DNA from: Streptomyces sp. ISL-43
GTDB taxonomy: Bacteria; Actinomycetota; Actinomycetes; Streptomycetales; Streptomycetaceae
Length of the DNA stretch: 64,000 nucleotides
Assembly: GCF_018614195.1 (NCBI RefSeq)
Contig: NZ_JAGGOT010000091.1
Coordinates: 1 to 64,000, forward strand
Reading direction: 5' to 3'
Part shown: positions 43,074 through 51,989 of the stretch, one piece after another
Numbering within the stretch: the first letter of the stretch is position 1
How the letters are laid out: the number at the start of each line of letters is the position of its first letter
Translations under genes and position numbers: made by a program
Notes under the pieces: generated by a model
The model's database searches: none
What the model saw: the letters and a program-made list of their open reading frames with translations, nothing else
Told to the model about the DNA's origin: nothing

Positions 43074-43484
43074 ATGCTCAAGAAGATCATGACTGCTGCC
43101 GCGGTCACCGCCGCCGCCGTCGGCGCGGGCGCTGCTGTTGCGTCCCCGGCCATGGCCATCGGCAACGACAACGGGATCAACACCGTCAACGGAAACGGTG
43201 CCCAGCAGATCTACGGCAACCAGAAGACGACCGGTGCGATGAGCCCGCAGCTCAGCGTCGTCCAGGGCACCCTGAACAAGCCCTGCATCGGCCTGCCGGC
43301 CAAGGTCAACGCCCAGTCGCTGGTCGCGCTGCTCAACATCGGTGTCCAGGACATCAACGTCCTGTCCAACCCGCAGAACCAGCAGTGCACCGAGAACTCC
43401 ACCCAGGCCAAGGGCGACGAGCCGCTCTCGCACATCCTGGACAACATCCCGGTCCTGTCGGGCAACGGCTCCGTCGGCAGCTGA
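43074..43484 (+). CDS. rodlin (copy 2)
   Basis: A 136-residue secreted rodlin closely similar to the copy at 39093: mature start IGNDNGINTVNGNGAQQIYG, NKPCIGLPAKVNAQS, SNPQNQQCTENSTQAKGD, ending in VGS. ATG at 43074 follows AAAAGGATCACA. The two rodlins are separated by 3.6 kb containing three chaplin-type genes and two unknown secreted proteins, unlike the adjacent rdlA/rdlB pair of S. coelicolor. Confidence 0.97.
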   Translation: MLKKIMTAAAVTAAAVGAGAAVASPAMAIGNDNGINTVNGNGAQQIYGNQKTTGAMSPQLSVVQGTLNKPCIGLPAKVNAQSLVALLNIGVQDINVLSNPQNQQCTENSTQAKGDEPLSHILDNIPVLSGNGSVGS

Positions 43485-43535
43485 TCTCCGCCCCCCCCAT
43501 ACCGTCCGGGCACCTTGCGCCCGTGGAGCGACGAA

Positions 43536-43572
43536 CGAGGGCCCCGGCAGCTTCCAGCCGCCGGGGCCCTCG
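43536..43572. terminator. hairpin after rodlin copy 2
   Basis: A perfect 13-bp stem (cgagggccccggc with gccggggccctcg) and 11-base loop lies between the convergent rodlin and VKOR stops. Confidence 0.85.
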
Positions 43573-43589
43573 CGTGCCGTCCGGGACCC

Positions 43590-44240
43590 TCAGCCGGTCC
43601 AGAAGTCCCACCAGCGGGTCAGGATCAGCATCCCGATCACACCGGTGTGCAGGACGGGCGGGGCCCAGCCGAACTCGGCGAAGAAGCCCCGCACGGGTGC
43701 GGGCGCGGGGAGGACCCCCGTACGGACCGTGTACGCGGTGACCGCCCAGAACATCACGAGGGTGGCCACCCAGGTCAGGCAGCACCACAGGCAGAGCGCG
43801 TTGATCTCGTACAGCGACTGGGCCATGAGCCAGGAGCAGAATCCGACGCCGAAGACCATGCCGGCGTTCAGGCCGAGCCAGAACCAGCCGCGGTGGCGGG
43901 CGCCGGCCAGCAGGCCCGCGCCGACGCACACGACCGCCCCGTAGGCGACCAGCCCCAGCATCGGGTTCGGGAAGCCGAAGGCCGCCGCCTGCTCGCTCTG
44001 CATCACGCTGCCGCAGGAGACGACGGGGTTGAGACTGCAGGCGGGCTTGAAGTCCGGATCCTCCAGCAGCAGGAACTTGTCGAGGGTGATGACCCAGGCG
44101 GCCAGCACTCCCGCGGCCCCGGTGAGCACCAGCAGCCAGCCGAGCGCGCGGGGGGCGGCGGGCGGCCTTGCTTCGTCGTGGTTGCGCGCATGCCCTTGCT
44201 GGCGGGGCACGCCCACGGTATTCGTTGCCATACGGCTCAT
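43590..44240 (-). CDS. vitamin K epoxide reductase (VKOR) family protein
   Basis: A 216-residue membrane protein with about five helices. The VKOR cysteines are present: Cys68 and Cys76 in the loop (ACSLNPVVSCGSVM) and the active-site Cys150-x-x-Cys153 (CLWC). Bacterial VKOR passes electrons from DsbA-like thiol oxidases to menaquinone, so it drives disulfide formation in exported proteins. That fits a neighbourhood of cysteine-paired chaplins and rodlins, though no operon links them. ATG at 44240 follows AGGGGCGGGACG; ATG at 44231 is possible. Confidence 0.92.
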   Translation of the reverse strand: MSRMATNTVGVPRQQGHARNHDEARPPAAPRALGWLLVLTGAAGVLAAWVITLDKFLLLEDPDFKPACSLNPVVSCGSVMQSEQAAAFGFPNPMLGLVAYGAVVCVGAGLLAGARHRGWFWLGLNAGMVFGVGFCSWLMAQSLYEINALCLWCCLTWVATLVMFWAVTAYTVRTGVLPAPAPVRGFFAEFGWAPPVLHTGVIGMLILTRWWDFWTG

Positions 44241-44424
44241 CGTCCCGCCCCTGTGGCCGATACCCGATCCAACCATGCGCATGTGCAAGGAGGTTGACCT
44301 GAAGGGGTGGCGGGAACCCCCGATGGTTCCCGGACGTTTTACCGAACCCCGGACGTGATGTCAGACCCAGGGGCTACGTTGAGCTTCCGCGAAGTGACAA
44401 GCTGCGACGGCCTGGAGACCCACC

Positions 44425-45195
44425 TTGAGCGATCCGTACGAGACAACCGAGGCGCACCTCGAGCGACTCCTGGGCCGCGCCCTCAACTCCTTCGACCTGC
44501 CGGACCGTTTGGTCGAGCGCCTGGGTACGGCGCTCGCCCACAGTTCTTCGCTCTACACCACCCGCCACAATCCGGCGGCGGGAATGTGGCGGGAGACCCG
44601 CCGGCACACCTACCTGCTGGCCGACGGCGGCTCGGTGGCCCTGTGGGAGCTGGCGCACCGCCGGGAGGACGACCGCTCCATACGGTACGAGGTCTTCGCC
44701 GGCAGGGCGGAGATCTGCCTCGCGGTGGCCCGGCTGTCCGGTGAGACGCCCTCGGAAGTGGCGCGGGACCTGACGGAGGCGATGGCCGAGGAGGAGCCGG
44801 CGAGCGACATCGCGGTGCTGAGCGCGCTGTTCGCGAACCCGACCCCGGCCCAGCGGCACCGCGAGTACACGGTGGAGGAGTCCGCTGACCACGCCCGCCG
44901 GGTGCTGCGCCGCGCGGAGAACGAGGACCGGCCGGGCGAGGGGGTGGCGTTGCTGCTGCGCTCGGCGTACGCGCACCAGATCACGCAGGCGTTCGGCACC
45001 CGGCAGTGCCTGTCGGACGGGCGGGACGCCGGATTCAGCCTGTACGAGCACTCCTTCGTCCTGCTGGACGGGAGCGAGTACAGCCTGTGGGAGGTCGAGC
45101 ACACGGCCACGCCGGACGGGCGGCACATGTGCGAGGTGTACGAGACCGAAACAGCCGCGCGCGGAGCCATGGAGCTCCGCGCGCGGGTGAGGTGA
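44425..45195 (+). CDS. conserved protein (probable DUF6227)
   Basis: A 256-residue soluble, acidic protein. Recognisable conserved stretches are LERLLGRALNSFDLPDRLVE, HTYLLADGGSVALWELAHR and a later repeat of the same idea, SFVLLDGSEYSLWEVEHTAT, so it may consist of two related halves. It resembles Streptomyces proteins filed under DUF6227 (name from memory). The start is TTG at 44425 with GGAGA seven bases upstream. No membrane segment; function unknown. Confidence 0.83.
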   Translation: MSDPYETTEAHLERLLGRALNSFDLPDRLVERLGTALAHSSSLYTTRHNPAAGMWRETRRHTYLLADGGSVALWELAHRREDDRSIRYEVFAGRAEICLAVARLSGETPSEVARDLTEAMAEEEPASDIAVLSALFANPTPAQRHREYTVEESADHARRVLRRAENEDRPGEGVALLLRSAYAHQITQAFGTRQCLSDGRDAGFSLYEHSFVLLDGSEYSLWEVEHTATPDGRHMCEVYETETAARGAMELRARVR

Positions 45196-45204
45196 GCGGG
45201 CCGC

Positions 45205-45695
45205 TCAGGCGGCGACGGTGACCTTCGCGGGCGCGGCGTCGGCGGTCTCGGCCGTCGGCGCCTGCGCGGACCGCGGGGTCTCGTCCTGCTTGCGCATGCC
45301 CTTGAGGAGGACGACCAGAGCGGCGGTGGTGGCCGTACCGGCCGCGATGGCGATCAGGTAGAGCAGCGGATTGCCGATCAGCGGGATCACGAAGATGCCG
45401 CCGTGCGGGGCCCGCAGGGTGCACTCGAAGGCCATGGAGAGCGCCCCGGTGACCGCGCCGCCGGCCATGGAGGCCGGGATCACGCGAATGGGGTCTCCCC
45501 GCCGAAGGTAGGGGAAGGGTCGGCCGCGGCGAACGGGATGGCGCCCTCGCTGATGAAAGAGGCGCCGAGGGACGTGGTGGCCTTGCCCTTCAGGCTGCCC
45601 TCGTTGGGAGGGGCGAGACCGCCGATGGCGAAAGCGAACCCGCGATCTGGACTGAGCGGCGTCCAGCCGGCGACCTCAGTCCGGATGAAAGACAA
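45205..45695 (-). pseudogene. decayed 3' remnant of fructose PTS permease (fruA, EIIC end)
   Basis: Two overlapping frames together spell the end of a fructose-specific EIIC domain. The first (45480-45695) holds FAFAIGGLAPP and LGASFISEGAIPFAAADP; the second (45205-45483) continues VIPASMAGGAVTGALSMAFE, CTLRAPHGGIFVIPLIGNPL. Between them an insert of about 29 bases (tccccta...ggggaga, able to pair with itself) replaces a few bases and shifts the frame at the ADP-LRVIP junction; some 20 residues also seem missing after GGLAPP. Everything upstream (EIIA, EIIB and most of EIIC, roughly 550 residues) is gone. A serine recombinase gene lies immediately beyond the break and fruK beyond that. Confidence 0.85.
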
Positions 45696-45764
45696 CCAAG
45701 GAGACCATGTAGCTGAAAAACTATTGCCATCAAGACACTTGCCCTGTCCGAGAGGTTAGTAGTC

Positions 45765-47387
45765 GTGAAGGCATCGTCCAAGTGGTTCATTCATCCCGAC
45801 CTGCATCAGGCACTCGCCGACGGTCGGAACTTTGAGGAGTGGCTGAACGGCCGCACGCCGTGCTGTTCGTACGCGCGCATCACCAACGACAATCGCGATG
45901 CCGCAGGCGTCGCCCGGCAGCACCGCAACAACGACGAGTTCGCCGCCCAAATCGGATGCGTCATCGTCTACCGGTACACGGACAACCACATCACGGCGGC
46001 TGACCCTGACATCGAGCGACCAGCCTTTCTGCGTCTCGTCCGGGATCTCCGGGCCCGTCGCGTCGAGGAGGGGCACCCGATTCGAGGGGTGTTCGTCGTC
46101 GAAGAGGAGCGCGTGGTGCGTCTACCCGAGGACTATCTGAAGCTGCACCGGGCCCTCACTGTGGACAAGCATGGGCTTTACGCAGTCGCCGACACGAAGA
46201 CCGTTCTCAACGTGGACAGTGACGCCGAGACGCTTCGGGGCCTCCTCACCTCCGCCATGGGTGAGCGTGAGGTCGTCCGGGTCAAGCGGCGTGTGAAGCG
46301 CAACGTCCGGGACCTGGCATTGGAGGGCAGGCCGACAGGCCCGCGCCGGTTCGGGTGGCTCGGTGCCGACGTTCGTACGGGCCGCAAGGTCAACGAAAAG
46401 CTGGACCCCAAAGAGTGCAAGGTTCTTCGGGACGCTGTCGAGCTTGCACTCCTCGGGAAGCACTGGGCAACCATCGTCACGTTCCTGGACGACAGCGGAT
46501 ACCTGACCCTCAGAGGCAACAAGTGGGCAACCACTCCGGTTCAGTACATGCTCACGAACCCGGCTCTATGCGGGTACCGAATGATCCACGGCGAGTTGGT
46601 GACCGACCCGAACACCGGAGAGCCCGTCGTCGGGAAGTGGGAAACCGTCTGCACGCCCGAGGAGTGGCTCAAGCTCGTCAACCGCTGCAGCGTGTGGTTC
46701 AACCCTGGAGGAGAGACAGCTTCCAGCCGCTTCCGGGAGAAGGTCCAGCGCGAGGGCAAGAAGGACTTCCGGGAGATAGCTGAAGCCACCCGCCGGTTCT
46801 TCCTGGCCAACATCGCCCGATGCGGGCACGTGGATGAGGCAGGCAACATGTGCCTGGCCAAGATGAAAGGCAACGGCCCAAGCGGCTCGAACAAGCAGGA
46901 CCGGTACCGGTGCGGCGATCCCCGGTGCAACAAGGTCAGCCGCCGAGCCGACTTCACAGACAAGGCCATAGAGGCCCTTGTCGTGAAAGTACTCAAGGAC
47001 CAGTTCGCGGCCATACAGCCCGCCGAGAAGAAGTGGTATGGGGAGGAGACCTTGAAGGGGCTCCTGGCCAAGCGGGCGGAGATCAAACAGAACTACAAGT
47101 CCGGCGTGTTTGATCTCGCCGAGTACCTGGACTTCAAGGACGACAACGACCGGCAGATCACCGAGTCCCAGGAAGACCGGAACAACTTCTACGCCGAGCA
47201 GGTCTCCCTGAACTTCCTTGCCGGGTTCAGCGAGGAGAAGTGGGCCGGCTTCGACATGCGGCAGAGACGGAAGGCCGCAACCACGGTGCTGCGCACAGTG
47301 ATCGTGCATCCGATCCCGAAGGGCCGACCCCGGAGCGGGGAGTTCGATCCCGACCTTCTGGAGCCGGTGTTCCGGACGGCTCACTGA
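45765..47387 (+). CDS. large serine recombinase (integrase-type)
   Basis: A 540-residue serine recombinase. An N-terminal resolvase-like domain (SYARITNDNRDAAGVARQHR, VIVYRYTDNHITAAD) is followed by a recombinase domain (about 180-290, PRRFGWLGADV...PALCGYRMIHG), a zinc ribbon (Cys in IARCGHVDEAGNMC and YRCGDPRCNK) and a C-terminal coiled region. At the position of the catalytic serine (YxRxS) the protein has Thr40. Codon use is less GC-biased than the neighbours, as expected of a mobile-element gene. It faces fruK tail-to-tail and abuts the fruA remnant; no other phage or element genes accompany it. GTG at 45765 follows GAGAGGTTAGTAGTC. Confidence 0.9.
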   Translation: MKASSKWFIHPDLHQALADGRNFEEWLNGRTPCCSYARITNDNRDAAGVARQHRNNDEFAAQIGCVIVYRYTDNHITAADPDIERPAFLRLVRDLRARRVEEGHPIRGVFVVEEERVVRLPEDYLKLHRALTVDKHGLYAVADTKTVLNVDSDAETLRGLLTSAMGEREVVRVKRRVKRNVRDLALEGRPTGPRRFGWLGADVRTGRKVNEKLDPKECKVLRDAVELALLGKHWATIVTFLDDSGYLTLRGNKWATTPVQYMLTNPALCGYRMIHGELVTDPNTGEPVVGKWETVCTPEEWLKLVNRCSVWFNPGGETASSRFREKVQREGKKDFREIAEATRRFFLANIARCGHVDEAGNMCLAKMKGNGPSGSNKQDRYRCGDPRCNKVSRRADFTDKAIEALVVKVLKDQFAAIQPAEKKWYGEETLKGLLAKRAEIKQNYKSGVFDLAEYLDFKDDNDRQITESQEDRNNFYAEQVSLNFLAGFSEEKWAGFDMRQRRKAATTVLRTVIVHPIPKGRPRSGEFDPDLLEPVFRTAH

Positions 47388-47482
47388 AGAAGTCGTCGTG
47401 AATCAGACGTGAACCGCCTCGCAGAGAGGCCCCGACTGTGGGTGAAGACACCCCGCCCATCTCCCTCTCGAGTAAGCGCGCA

Positions 47483-48433
47483 TCAGACCGTGGCGGGTTC
47501 GGACAGGGGGAGGTCCAGGGGCAGGTCCTGGGTGATGTGGACCGCTTCGGGGCGCAGGTCGGAAGGTGCCGGCATGGCGCTGCCGGGGAGCTGGACCGCG
47601 GCCGCGCCGTGGGCCAGGGCCGAGGCGAGGGCCGCAGGCCCCGTACCGCCCGCGATCAGGAAGCCGGCGAGGGAGGCGTCGCCCGCGCCGACGTTGCTGC
47701 GGACCGTGGCGACGGGGGCCGTGCCGTAGTAGGTGCCCTCTTCGGAGACCAGGAGCTGGCCGTCCGCGCCGAGGGAGGCCAGGACCGCGCCCGCGCCCAG
47801 CGAGCGCAGTTCCTCGGCCGCCTTGACCACGTCGCCGAGGGTGGACAGCGGCCGGCCGACCGCCGCCGCGAGCTCCGAGGCGTTCGGCTTGATGACGTCC
47901 GGGCCGGCCGGGAGCGCGGCGAGCAGCGCCGGGCCGGAGGTGTCGAGGGCGATGCGGGCGCCCGCGTCGTGGGCGCGGGCGACGATCTCGGCGTACCACT
48001 CGGGCCGCAGGCCGCGCGGGAGGCTGCCGCAGCAGGCGATCCAGGTGGCGCCGCCCGAGCAGGTGCGGACCGTCTCCAGGAGGAGCGCCGATTCGCCGTC
48101 GGTCAGTTCGGGGCCGGACGCGTTGATCTTGGTGAGGGTGCCGTCCGGTTCCGCGAGGGAGATGTTGGAGCGGGTCTGGCCGGCGATGGACACCACCGTG
48201 ACGTCCACGCCCTGGGCGCCGAGGAGTTCGGCGATCAGCGTGCCCGGTGCGCCCCCGAGCGGAAGGACCGCGGTCGTACGGAAGCCCGCGGCGGCCACCG
48301 CGCGGGAGACGTTCACGCCCTTGCCCCCGGGGTCTACCCGGTCGCCGGTGGCGCGCAGTACCTCACCGCGGTCCAGCGAGGGGACTTCGTACGTCCGGTC
48401 GAGGGAGGGGTTGGGGGTGACCGTGAGGATCAT
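47483..48433 (-). CDS. fruK: 1-phosphofructokinase
   Basis: A 316-residue PfkB-family kinase: N-terminal MILTVTPNPSLDRTYEV, glycine motif DRVDPGGKGVNVSRAVAAAG, and the C-terminal PfkB signature VGAGDASLAGFLIAGG with the catalytic Asp. It phosphorylates fructose-1-phosphate, the product of the fructose PTS, to fructose-1,6-bisphosphate. ATG at 48433 overlaps the regulator stop (ATGA). Its normal partner permease is destroyed in this strain, so its substrate would have to be made another way. Confidence 0.95.
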   Translation of the reverse strand: MILTVTPNPSLDRTYEVPSLDRGEVLRATGDRVDPGGKGVNVSRAVAAAGFRTTAVLPLGGAPGTLIAELLGAQGVDVTVVSIAGQTRSNISLAEPDGTLTKINASGPELTDGESALLLETVRTCSGGATWIACCGSLPRGLRPEWYAEIVARAHDAGARIALDTSGPALLAALPAGPDVIKPNASELAAAVGRPLSTLGDVVKAAEELRSLGAGAVLASLGADGQLLVSEEGTYYGTAPVATVRSNVGAGDASLAGFLIAGGTGPAALASALAHGAAAVQLPGSAMPAPSDLRPEAVHITQDLPLDLPLSEPATV

Positions 48434-49191
48434 ACGAGTACAACTTCCGTACCGGCGGCCTCGATCGCCGCCTTGTGAGCGGGGTCGAGCCCCGAGTCCG
48501 TGATGAGCAGGTCGACGTCGGCGAAGGAGCCGAAGCACGCGAAGTGCTCCTGGCCCGCCTTCGCGGAGTCGGCGAGGAGGACGACGCGGCGGGCGGCGGC
48601 CATCGCGGCCCGTTTGACGGCGGCCTCGGCGAGGTCGGGGGTGGTCAGACCGCCGTCCGCGCTGAACCCGTTCGTCGCGACGAAGGCGACGTCGGCGCGG
48701 ATCTCGGCGTACGCGCGCAGCGCCCACGCGTCGACGGCGGCCCGGGTGCGGTGGCGGACCCGGCCGCCGACGAGGTGGAGGTCGATGCCGGTGTGGTCGG
48801 CGAGCCGGGCGGCGACGGGCAGCGCGTGGGTGACGACGGTGAGCGCGATGTCGAGGGGGACGGCGGCCGCGAGGCGGGCCACGGTGCTGCCGGCGTCGAG
48901 GACGATGCTGCCGCCGTCGGGGAGCTCGCCGAGGGCGGCGGCCGCGATGCGGTCCTTCTCGTCGGCGGCGGTGGCCTCGCGCTCGGTGAGGTCGGGCTCG
49001 AAGTCGAGGCGGCCGGCCGGTATGGCACCGCCGTGCACCCGGCGCAGGAGGCCGGCCCGGTCCAGGGCCTTGAGGTCGCGGCGCACGGTCTCGGCGGTGA
49101 CCTGGAACTGGTCGGCGAGGGACAGGACGTCGACCCGGCCCGCCTCGCGGGCGAGGCGGATGATCTCCTGCTGGCGCTCCGGTGCGTACAT
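48430..49191 (-). CDS. fruR: DeoR-family regulator of the fructose operon
   Basis: A 253-residue DeoR/GlpR-type repressor. Helix-turn-helix DVLSLADQFQVTAETVRRDL at residues 20-45, and a DeoRC sugar-phosphate sensor domain (ADEKDRIAAAALGEL, GSIVLDAGSTVARLA, VTHALPVAARL, GGRVRHRTRA). In Streptomyces such a gene heads the fruRKA operon and responds to fructose phosphates. ATG at 49191 gives the canonical MYAPERQQEIIRLARE start. With fruA lost, it now controls fruK alone. Confidence 0.9.
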   Translation of the reverse strand: MYAPERQQEIIRLAREAGRVDVLSLADQFQVTAETVRRDLKALDRAGLLRRVHGGAIPAGRLDFEPDLTEREATAADEKDRIAAAALGELPDGGSIVLDAGSTVARLAAAVPLDIALTVVTHALPVAARLADHTGIDLHLVGGRVRHRTRAAVDAWALRAYAEIRADVAFVATNGFSADGGLTTPDLAEAAVKRAAMAAARRVVLLADSAKAGQEHFACFGSFADVDLLITDSGLDPAHKAAIEAAGTEVVLV

Positions 49192-49291
49192 GGGTTCGGC
49201 ATGTCCGTTCAGGTCCGTTCGAGCCGGACTGATGCCCGACTCTGTGGGTTCTCTCCTACCGTACGCCCGTTCCAGTGGGAAACCAAAACAA

Positions 49292-49327
49292 ACGGGCATG
49301 CCCGCCAACAGAAGCGGACATGCCCGT
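49292..49327 (-). promoter_or_regulatory. inverted repeat upstream of fruR / downstream of MFS gene
   Basis: acgggcatg and catgcccgt form a 9-bp stem with an 18-base loop; a nested palindrome cgggcatgcccg also exists. It lies 19 bases past the MFS stop and 100 bases before fruR, next to an unusually A-rich stretch (aaaccaaaacaaac). It could terminate the MFS transcript or be part of the fruR operator region. Confidence 0.45.
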
Positions 49328-49346
49328 CAGAGGAGAGGACCCTGCG

Positions 49347-50936
49347 TTAGCCGGCCGGAACCTTCTCCGGGGCCGGCTCGCCGGTGTACTCCGAACCGCC
49401 TTCACGCTGCTCCATCGGGAGCGTCTTGCGCGGCAGCATGAACATCACGGCGAAGATCACGACCAGGACGGCCACGACCCACCACAGCGCGTGGTGGAAG
49501 GCGTCGACGTACGGCGCGCCGAAGACCAGGTCGTCGTCGATCACCCCGAAGAAGACCACGGAGGTCAGACCGAGACCGAGCGCGTTGCCCATCTGGCCGG
49601 TGGTGTTGATCAGGCCCGACGCCGAGCCGGCGTGCTCGCGCGGCACCTCGGACAGCACCACGTCGGTCAGCGGCGCGATGATCAGGCCCATGCCCAGGCC
49701 CATGACGATCAGCGGGGCGGCCATCTGCCAGGAGGCGATCTCCATGCCGTAGCGGTCCGACTCCCAGATGTAGAGGAGCAGGCCCGAGGCCATGACCAGG
49801 GCGCCGCCCTGGAGCACCTTGCGGCCGAAGCGCGGTACGAGCTTCTGTACGGACATGCCCGCGGCGGCCGAGACGGCCAGTGAGAACGGGATGCCGGTGG
49901 AACCGGCCTTCAGGGCGCTCCAGCCGAGGCCCATCTGCATGTAGAGCGTCCACACCAGGAAGAAGATGCCGGTCGCGATGCCGAAGGTCAGCTGGACGGC
50001 GATGCCGCCCGCGAAGCTCTTGACCTTGAAGAGGGAGAGCTCGACCAGCGGGGAGCCGTCCTTGCGGATCTTGTACTTCTCGTAGCCGATGAAGAGGCCG
50101 AAGACCACGGGCGAGGCGATCATGCAGACGGAGCCCCAGAGCGGCCAGTCGTTCTCACGCCCGTGGGTGAGCGGGAAGATCAGCATGACCAGGGCGAGGG
50201 TGGCGAGCACGACGCCGACCAGGTCCAGGCGCAGCGCGCGGGGGGCCTTGGACTCGGAGATGAACTTGCGGCCCATGAGCACGCCGGCGATGCCGACGGG
50301 CAAATTGATCAGGAAGATCGGGCGCCATTCGAGGCCGAGGATGTTCCACTCGGTGAGCAGCGCGCCCAGCATCGGACCGGAGACGGCGCCGAGGCCGACG
50401 ACCGCGCCGAACATGCCGAAGACCTTGCCGCGCTCGTGCGGCGGGAAGGTGACGTGGATGATCGCGAGCACCTGCGGGACCATCATGGCCGCCATGGCGC
50501 CCTGGAGGATGCGGGCGGCGACGAGCACGTCGGGGGTGGGCGCGATGCCGCAGAGCAGCGAGGCGGCGGTGAAGCCGGAGATGCCGATGAGGAAGAGGCG
50601 CTTGCGGCCGTAGATGTCACCGAGACGGCCGCCGGTGATCAGGCCGGCGGCGAAGGCGAGGGCGTAGCCGGCGGTGATCCACTGGATGGCGCTGGTGGAG
50701 GCGCCGAGGTCCTCGCGCATCCGGGGTATCGCGATGTTGACGATCGTGACGTCGACCAGGTCCATGAAGGCCGCGGTCATCACGATGGCGAGCGCCAGCC
50801 AACGGCGGCGGTCCACGTGGGCGCCGGCCGGATCGGCCGGGCTGGTCGAGCTGGTCTCTGCGGGGGTCTCGGTCCGCTCTTCTTGTACGGGCCCGTTCTT
50901 TCCTTCGGGCGATGACTGGGTCGTCTCGGTGCTCAT
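49347..50936 (-). CDS. MFS drug-efflux transporter, DHA2 (14-TM) family
   Basis: A 529-residue EmrB/QacA-type transporter with about 14 helices. Motif A is GRLGDIYGRKRLFLIG, the TM1 acidic signature is MDLVDVTIVNIAIP, and motif C is GAVVGLGAVSGPMLGALL. N- and C-termini are long and polar (Glu/Thr/Pro-rich, ending EPAPEKVPAG). It exports small hydrophobic or cationic compounds using the proton gradient. ATG at 50936. The WYL regulator diverges from it across 63 bases and is the likely controller. Confidence 0.93.
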   Translation of the reverse strand: MSTETTQSSPEGKNGPVQEERTETPAETSSTSPADPAGAHVDRRRWLALAIVMTAAFMDLVDVTIVNIAIPRMREDLGASTSAIQWITAGYALAFAAGLITGGRLGDIYGRKRLFLIGISGFTAASLLCGIAPTPDVLVAARILQGAMAAMMVPQVLAIIHVTFPPHERGKVFGMFGAVVGLGAVSGPMLGALLTEWNILGLEWRPIFLINLPVGIAGVLMGRKFISESKAPRALRLDLVGVVLATLALVMLIFPLTHGRENDWPLWGSVCMIASPVVFGLFIGYEKYKIRKDGSPLVELSLFKVKSFAGGIAVQLTFGIATGIFFLVWTLYMQMGLGWSALKAGSTGIPFSLAVSAAAGMSVQKLVPRFGRKVLQGGALVMASGLLLYIWESDRYGMEIASWQMAAPLIVMGLGMGLIIAPLTDVVLSEVPREHAGSASGLINTTGQMGNALGLGLTSVVFFGVIDDDLVFGAPYVDAFHHALWWVVAVLVVIFAVMFMLPRKTLPMEQREGGSEYTGEPAPEKVPAG

Positions 50937-50999
50937 GAGGAGAAACCTAGACGGCATGTAGGTCAGGCGGTGTCCTATTTGGCTGGCAATCTTGAAACC

Positions 51000-51989
51000 A
51001 TGACCGACACCCCGGCCCGGCTGCTCACCCTGCTCTCTTTGCTCCAGACCCCGCGCGAATGGCCGGGCAGCGAGCTGGCGGGTCGGCTGCGGGTGAGCGC
51101 CCGGACCATCCGGCGCGATATCGACCGGTTGCGGGAGCTGGGGTACCCGGTGGAGGCCACGCTCGGCGCGGAGGGCGGCTACCGGCTGGTGGCGGGCGCG
51201 GCCATGCCCCCGCTCGTTCTGGACGACGAGGAGGCCGTCGCGATCGCGGTGGGACTGCGGGCGGGGGCCGGGCACGCGATCGAGGGCGTCGAGGAGGCCT
51301 CCGTACGAGCCCTCGCGAAGCTGGAGCAGGTCCTGCCGGGGCGGCTGCGGCACCGGGTGAACGCGCTGCAGTCGGCGACGGTCGCGGTGACCCGGGGGGA
51401 CGGGGGGAGCGTGGACCCGCGGACGCTGACGGTGATCGCGTCGGCGGTGGCGGGCCCGGAGCGGCTGCGGTTCTCGTACCGCGCGCGGGACGGGGCGGCC
51501 TCGCGGCGGCTGGTGGAGCCGTACCGGCTGGTCAGCACCGTGAGCCGGTGGTACCTCGTGGCCTACGACATGGAGCGCGAGGACTGGCGGACCTTCAGGG
51601 TGGACCGGGTGAGCGAGCCGAGCGCGACGGGGGCGCGGTTCTCGGGGCGCGAACTGCCCATGGACGCGGTGGAGTTCGTGCGGCGGGGGCTGCGGGGCGG
51701 GGAGACGTACGCGGTGGACGTCACCTTCGCGGAGGCCTGCGGGGAGTTGCCGGGGTGGTTGCGGGAGCACGCGGAGCCTTCGCCGGGGGCGGGGCCCGGG
51801 TCCGGGGTCCGGGTGCGGTTCGAGTCCTCGGACGCACCGGAGTGGCTGGCGGCGCGGCTGGCGCTGACGGGGGTGGCGTTCACCGTGAACGGGCCGGTCT
51901 TCCTGGCGGACGCCGCGCGGGCGCTGGCCTCCCGGCTGACGGAGGCGGCGGGGCCGCAAGGGGGAGCCCCCGGCGCCTGGGGGGGATAG
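51000..51989 (+). CDS. HTH-WYL transcriptional regulator (YafY/DeoR-like)
   Basis: A 329-residue regulator with an N-terminal HTH_11 domain (RLLTLLSLLQTPREWPGSEL, RVSARTIRRDIDRLRELGYP) and a WYL domain (about 135-215, FSYRARDG...EPYRLVSTVSRWYLVAYDME) that binds ligands or nucleic acid, then a WCX-like C-terminal domain. ATG at 51000 has no ribosome-binding site and only a short possible leader, so it may be a leaderless transcript. Divergent orientation suggests it controls the MFS pump at 49347-50936. Confidence 0.9.
   Translation: MTDTPARLLTLLSLLQTPREWPGSELAGRLRVSARTIRRDIDRLRELGYPVEATLGAEGGYRLVAGAAMPPLVLDDEEAVAIAVGLRAGAGHAIEGVEEASVRALAKLEQVLPGRLRHRVNALQSATVAVTRGDGGSVDPRTLTVIASAVAGPERLRFSYRARDGAASRRLVEPYRLVSTVSRWYLVAYDMEREDWRTFRVDRVSEPSATGARFSGRELPMDAVEFVRRGLRGGETYAVDVTFAEACGELPGWLREHAEPSPGAGPGSGVRVRFESSDAPEWLAARLALTGVAFTVNGPVFLADAARALASRLTEAAGPQGGAPGAWGG

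Noticed and set aside
47388-47482. The gap between the integrase and fruK searched for the 5' end of fruA or an att site
   Set aside because: No frame resembles the EIIA start, and no repeat shared with the break at 45696-45764 could be recognised by eye.
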